NCBI GenBank assembly: GCA_006247105.1
Contig: VDLU01000015.1
Location: 1 to 20,033, forward strand
Source: Giardia muris
Lineage: Eukaryota; Fornicata; Diplomonadida; Hexamitidae
Reading direction: 5' to 3'
Length of the DNA stretch: 20,033 nt
Shown one piece after another: positions 18,316 through 20,033 of this stretch (the first letter of the stretch is position 1; the number at the start of each line of letters is the position of its first letter). A model generated the notes under the pieces. That model had not been told where the DNA came from. It made no database searches and saw only the letters and a list, made by a program, of their open reading frames with translations. Position numbers and translations under genes: made by a program.

Positions 18316-20033
18316 AGGGCTTGGATGAACCTCTTCATGGTGACGGTCATGGCACTGGGCAGAAATCACGTCGTGTACGCATCCATGACGACTGGCACGA
18401 CGCTATGTTGTTAGTAGACAGTCGGGATCCCTCGGTCCGTGCCGGTTCTGATCGATCAGAGCCACTCCTTCTCCCGAGGTTACGGAGCTAGTTTGCCGAC
18501 TTCCCTGAGTCATGGTCTCTCCCGCCTAGAGGCTGATCACCTTGGAGTCCTGTTGCGGTTGTGGTACGATCAGGATGGGGGGGACACAACGGGTTTCATG
18601 GATGACCGAAGGGACATGTGATCCATCATGGCCATGCACGACCTGAAGTACTACTGGCCATGGGGGGACTGGGGTAGGACGGGATGACTCCCACCATGTG
18701 CTTCGTTCATGTACCGTTGTGAAAGGATGTCACCAAGACCCCATCATACCACCGGGATGTTAACCGGTCAGCCCTATCGTCCTGTGAGGATGACCCCATG
18801 GTACGGCGTACACCATCGGACTTAGGATCGTGTCACCCGTATCTGATCGACAGGGATACGGAACCCATCTCCACGTCAGGCCTCCAGATGGAGTAATGGC
18901 TACTACTACCGAGATCAGCAATCATGACTCGATCCACCACGTGTCACCCCATGGCTTCGACTCGATCATGACGACCTCCTACCCGAGACACATCTCGGTC
19001 GGGTTCCGATCGTATGCTTCGGCGTGTTCCATTTTCCGGGCCCCTCGATTCGGCTGGTGGGTTGTTACACACTCCTTAGAGGCTTCCTACTGTTAAGGCC
19101 ACCTTCCAGCTGTCACGATCGACGGACACCGTTTGATCGAGCATACACTTCCACACCTTCCCCCGACTGTCGGTTCATCCCGTCTTGCCCGTCCTGCTTA
19201 CCAGGAGAGGCCCACTCGACATCAACACTGTTGAGGGGGCCCACACAAGTTGGCCCCGCTCCACCCTTGTTCATGGTTCGAGGGGTGGATAAGGAGTGAC
19301 CTCCCTACTCCCACCGATCGTGGCCTTACCTAGGGCAGCTGTTCATGATGTCGGCTATCCTGGGAGACATTTCGGAGGTAACCAGCTACCAGGTGGTTCG
19401 ATGAGTCTTTCGCCCCTACACTCAACTCGACCGAGCGATTTGCACGTCAGCACCGGGATGGGCCTCCACCAGGCTTTCGTCTGGCTTCACCCTGGTCAAG
19501 TGTAGATCACCACCTTTCGGGTCTAGGACCGATCGCTCTGCCCTTGTAAGGGGCCCCTTGAAGTCTTGACTTCCCTTTGCCACATGACTCGCGATCGGTC
19601 CTAACTCCTCGGTCCGTGTTTCGAGACGGGCCCGACCAATCGATCATCGACAGGTCGGGAGTCGCCTCCCGGGTTCAGGGTCTTTTGACGTGCCTGGGTC
19701 GGCATCCTTCTCACCTTTCGTTCGCACTACTTGGTCCTCTATCGGTCTCGGGGCGGTATTTAGCCTTAGAAGGGTACCACCTCCTCTTCCTCTACACTCT
19801 CAAGCAGAGGTACTCGTCGTTGGGGTTGTGTCCATCCCTACGGGACTGGCACCCTCCTTGGTGTGGGTTTCAACCCATCTTCGGGTTTAGGACATCCCCC
19901 CAGTCCTCACAACGCTCATCGCTTCGAGGTCGGACTACTCCTGGATCGCTCGCCGCTAATCAAGGAATCCCGGTTGGTGTCTTCTCCTGGGCGTACTGAT
20001 ATGCTTAAGTTCCACCCGTCATCTTCATCGGAG
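17348..20033 (-). rRNA. Large subunit (28S-like) rRNA, unit 3, 5' end cut by the window
   Basis: This is the third LSU copy, with the sarcin-ricin loop near 17583-17596 and GAACTTAAGCATATCA near 19998-20013. The window ends at the equivalent of position 4858 of unit 1, so probably only a few 5' bases are missing. One C is missing from a CCC run at about 19789 compared with units 1 and 2 (cttcctct instead of cttccctct). No other difference was noticed. Confidence 0.92.

Noticed and set aside
1..20033. 5S rRNA or tRNA genes within the spacer
   Set aside because: I saw no A-box and B-box pair or tRNA/5S landmark on either strand of the spacer by eye. A covariance-model search would settle this.

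Overview
This window is a tandem ribosomal DNA array from a eukaryote with very compact rRNAs. All genes are transcribed from the minus strand, and I find no credible protein-coding gene. The SSU rRNA is only about 1.43 kb and the LSU about 2.7 kb. The ITS spacers are roughly 40 bases each, and the SSU reads AACTTGAAGGCATTGACGGA where most eukaryotes have AAACTTAAAGGAATTGACGGA. Together these point to a diplomonad of the genus Giardia. The unit length of about 7.6 kb and the moderate GC content of the rRNA fit what I recall for Giardia muris rather than G. intestinalis, which has a unit of about 5.6 kb and much more GC-rich rRNA. The species call is from memory and was not searched.

Layout, read left to right, which is opposite to transcription. 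Positions 1-2171 are intergenic spacer (IGS). Unit 1 follows: LSU 2172-4865, ITS2, 5.8S about 4904-5038, ITS1, SSU 5076-6507, 5' ETS 6508-6620, then the promoter-proximal spacer to about 7500. IGS continues to 9779. Unit 2 is LSU 9780-12474, 5.8S about 12513-12647, SSU 12685-14116, then spacer to 17347. The LSU of unit 3 starts (3' end) at 17348 and is cut by the window end within a few bases of its 5' end. The repeat period is 7609 bp between units 1 and 2 and about 7568 bp between units 2 and 3. The difference lies mainly in a 73-bp repeat array and a few spacer indels.

The most interesting part is the spacer upstream of each SSU gene. A module of about 60-125 bp (A) lies about 115 bp upstream of the SSU 5' end. 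It recurs as a diverged 125-bp copy (B) and a shorter copy (C) further upstream. Between A and B lies an array of five or six 73-bp GC-rich repeats. In transcription order this reads C, B, repeats, A, ETS, SSU. That is the architecture of spacer promoters, enhancer repeats and gene promoter known from animal rDNA such as Xenopus. Here it is inferred, not demonstrated. The rest of the spacer holds a repeated GGGGGGTGAGGG-type element just past the LSU 3' end, a GC-rich 1.2-kb segment, a purine-rich minisatellite, and one AT-rich inverted repeat.

The three units are nearly identical. The visible differences are homopolymer indels, repeat-number changes and a few substitutions shared in a mosaic way, as expected for concerted evolution.
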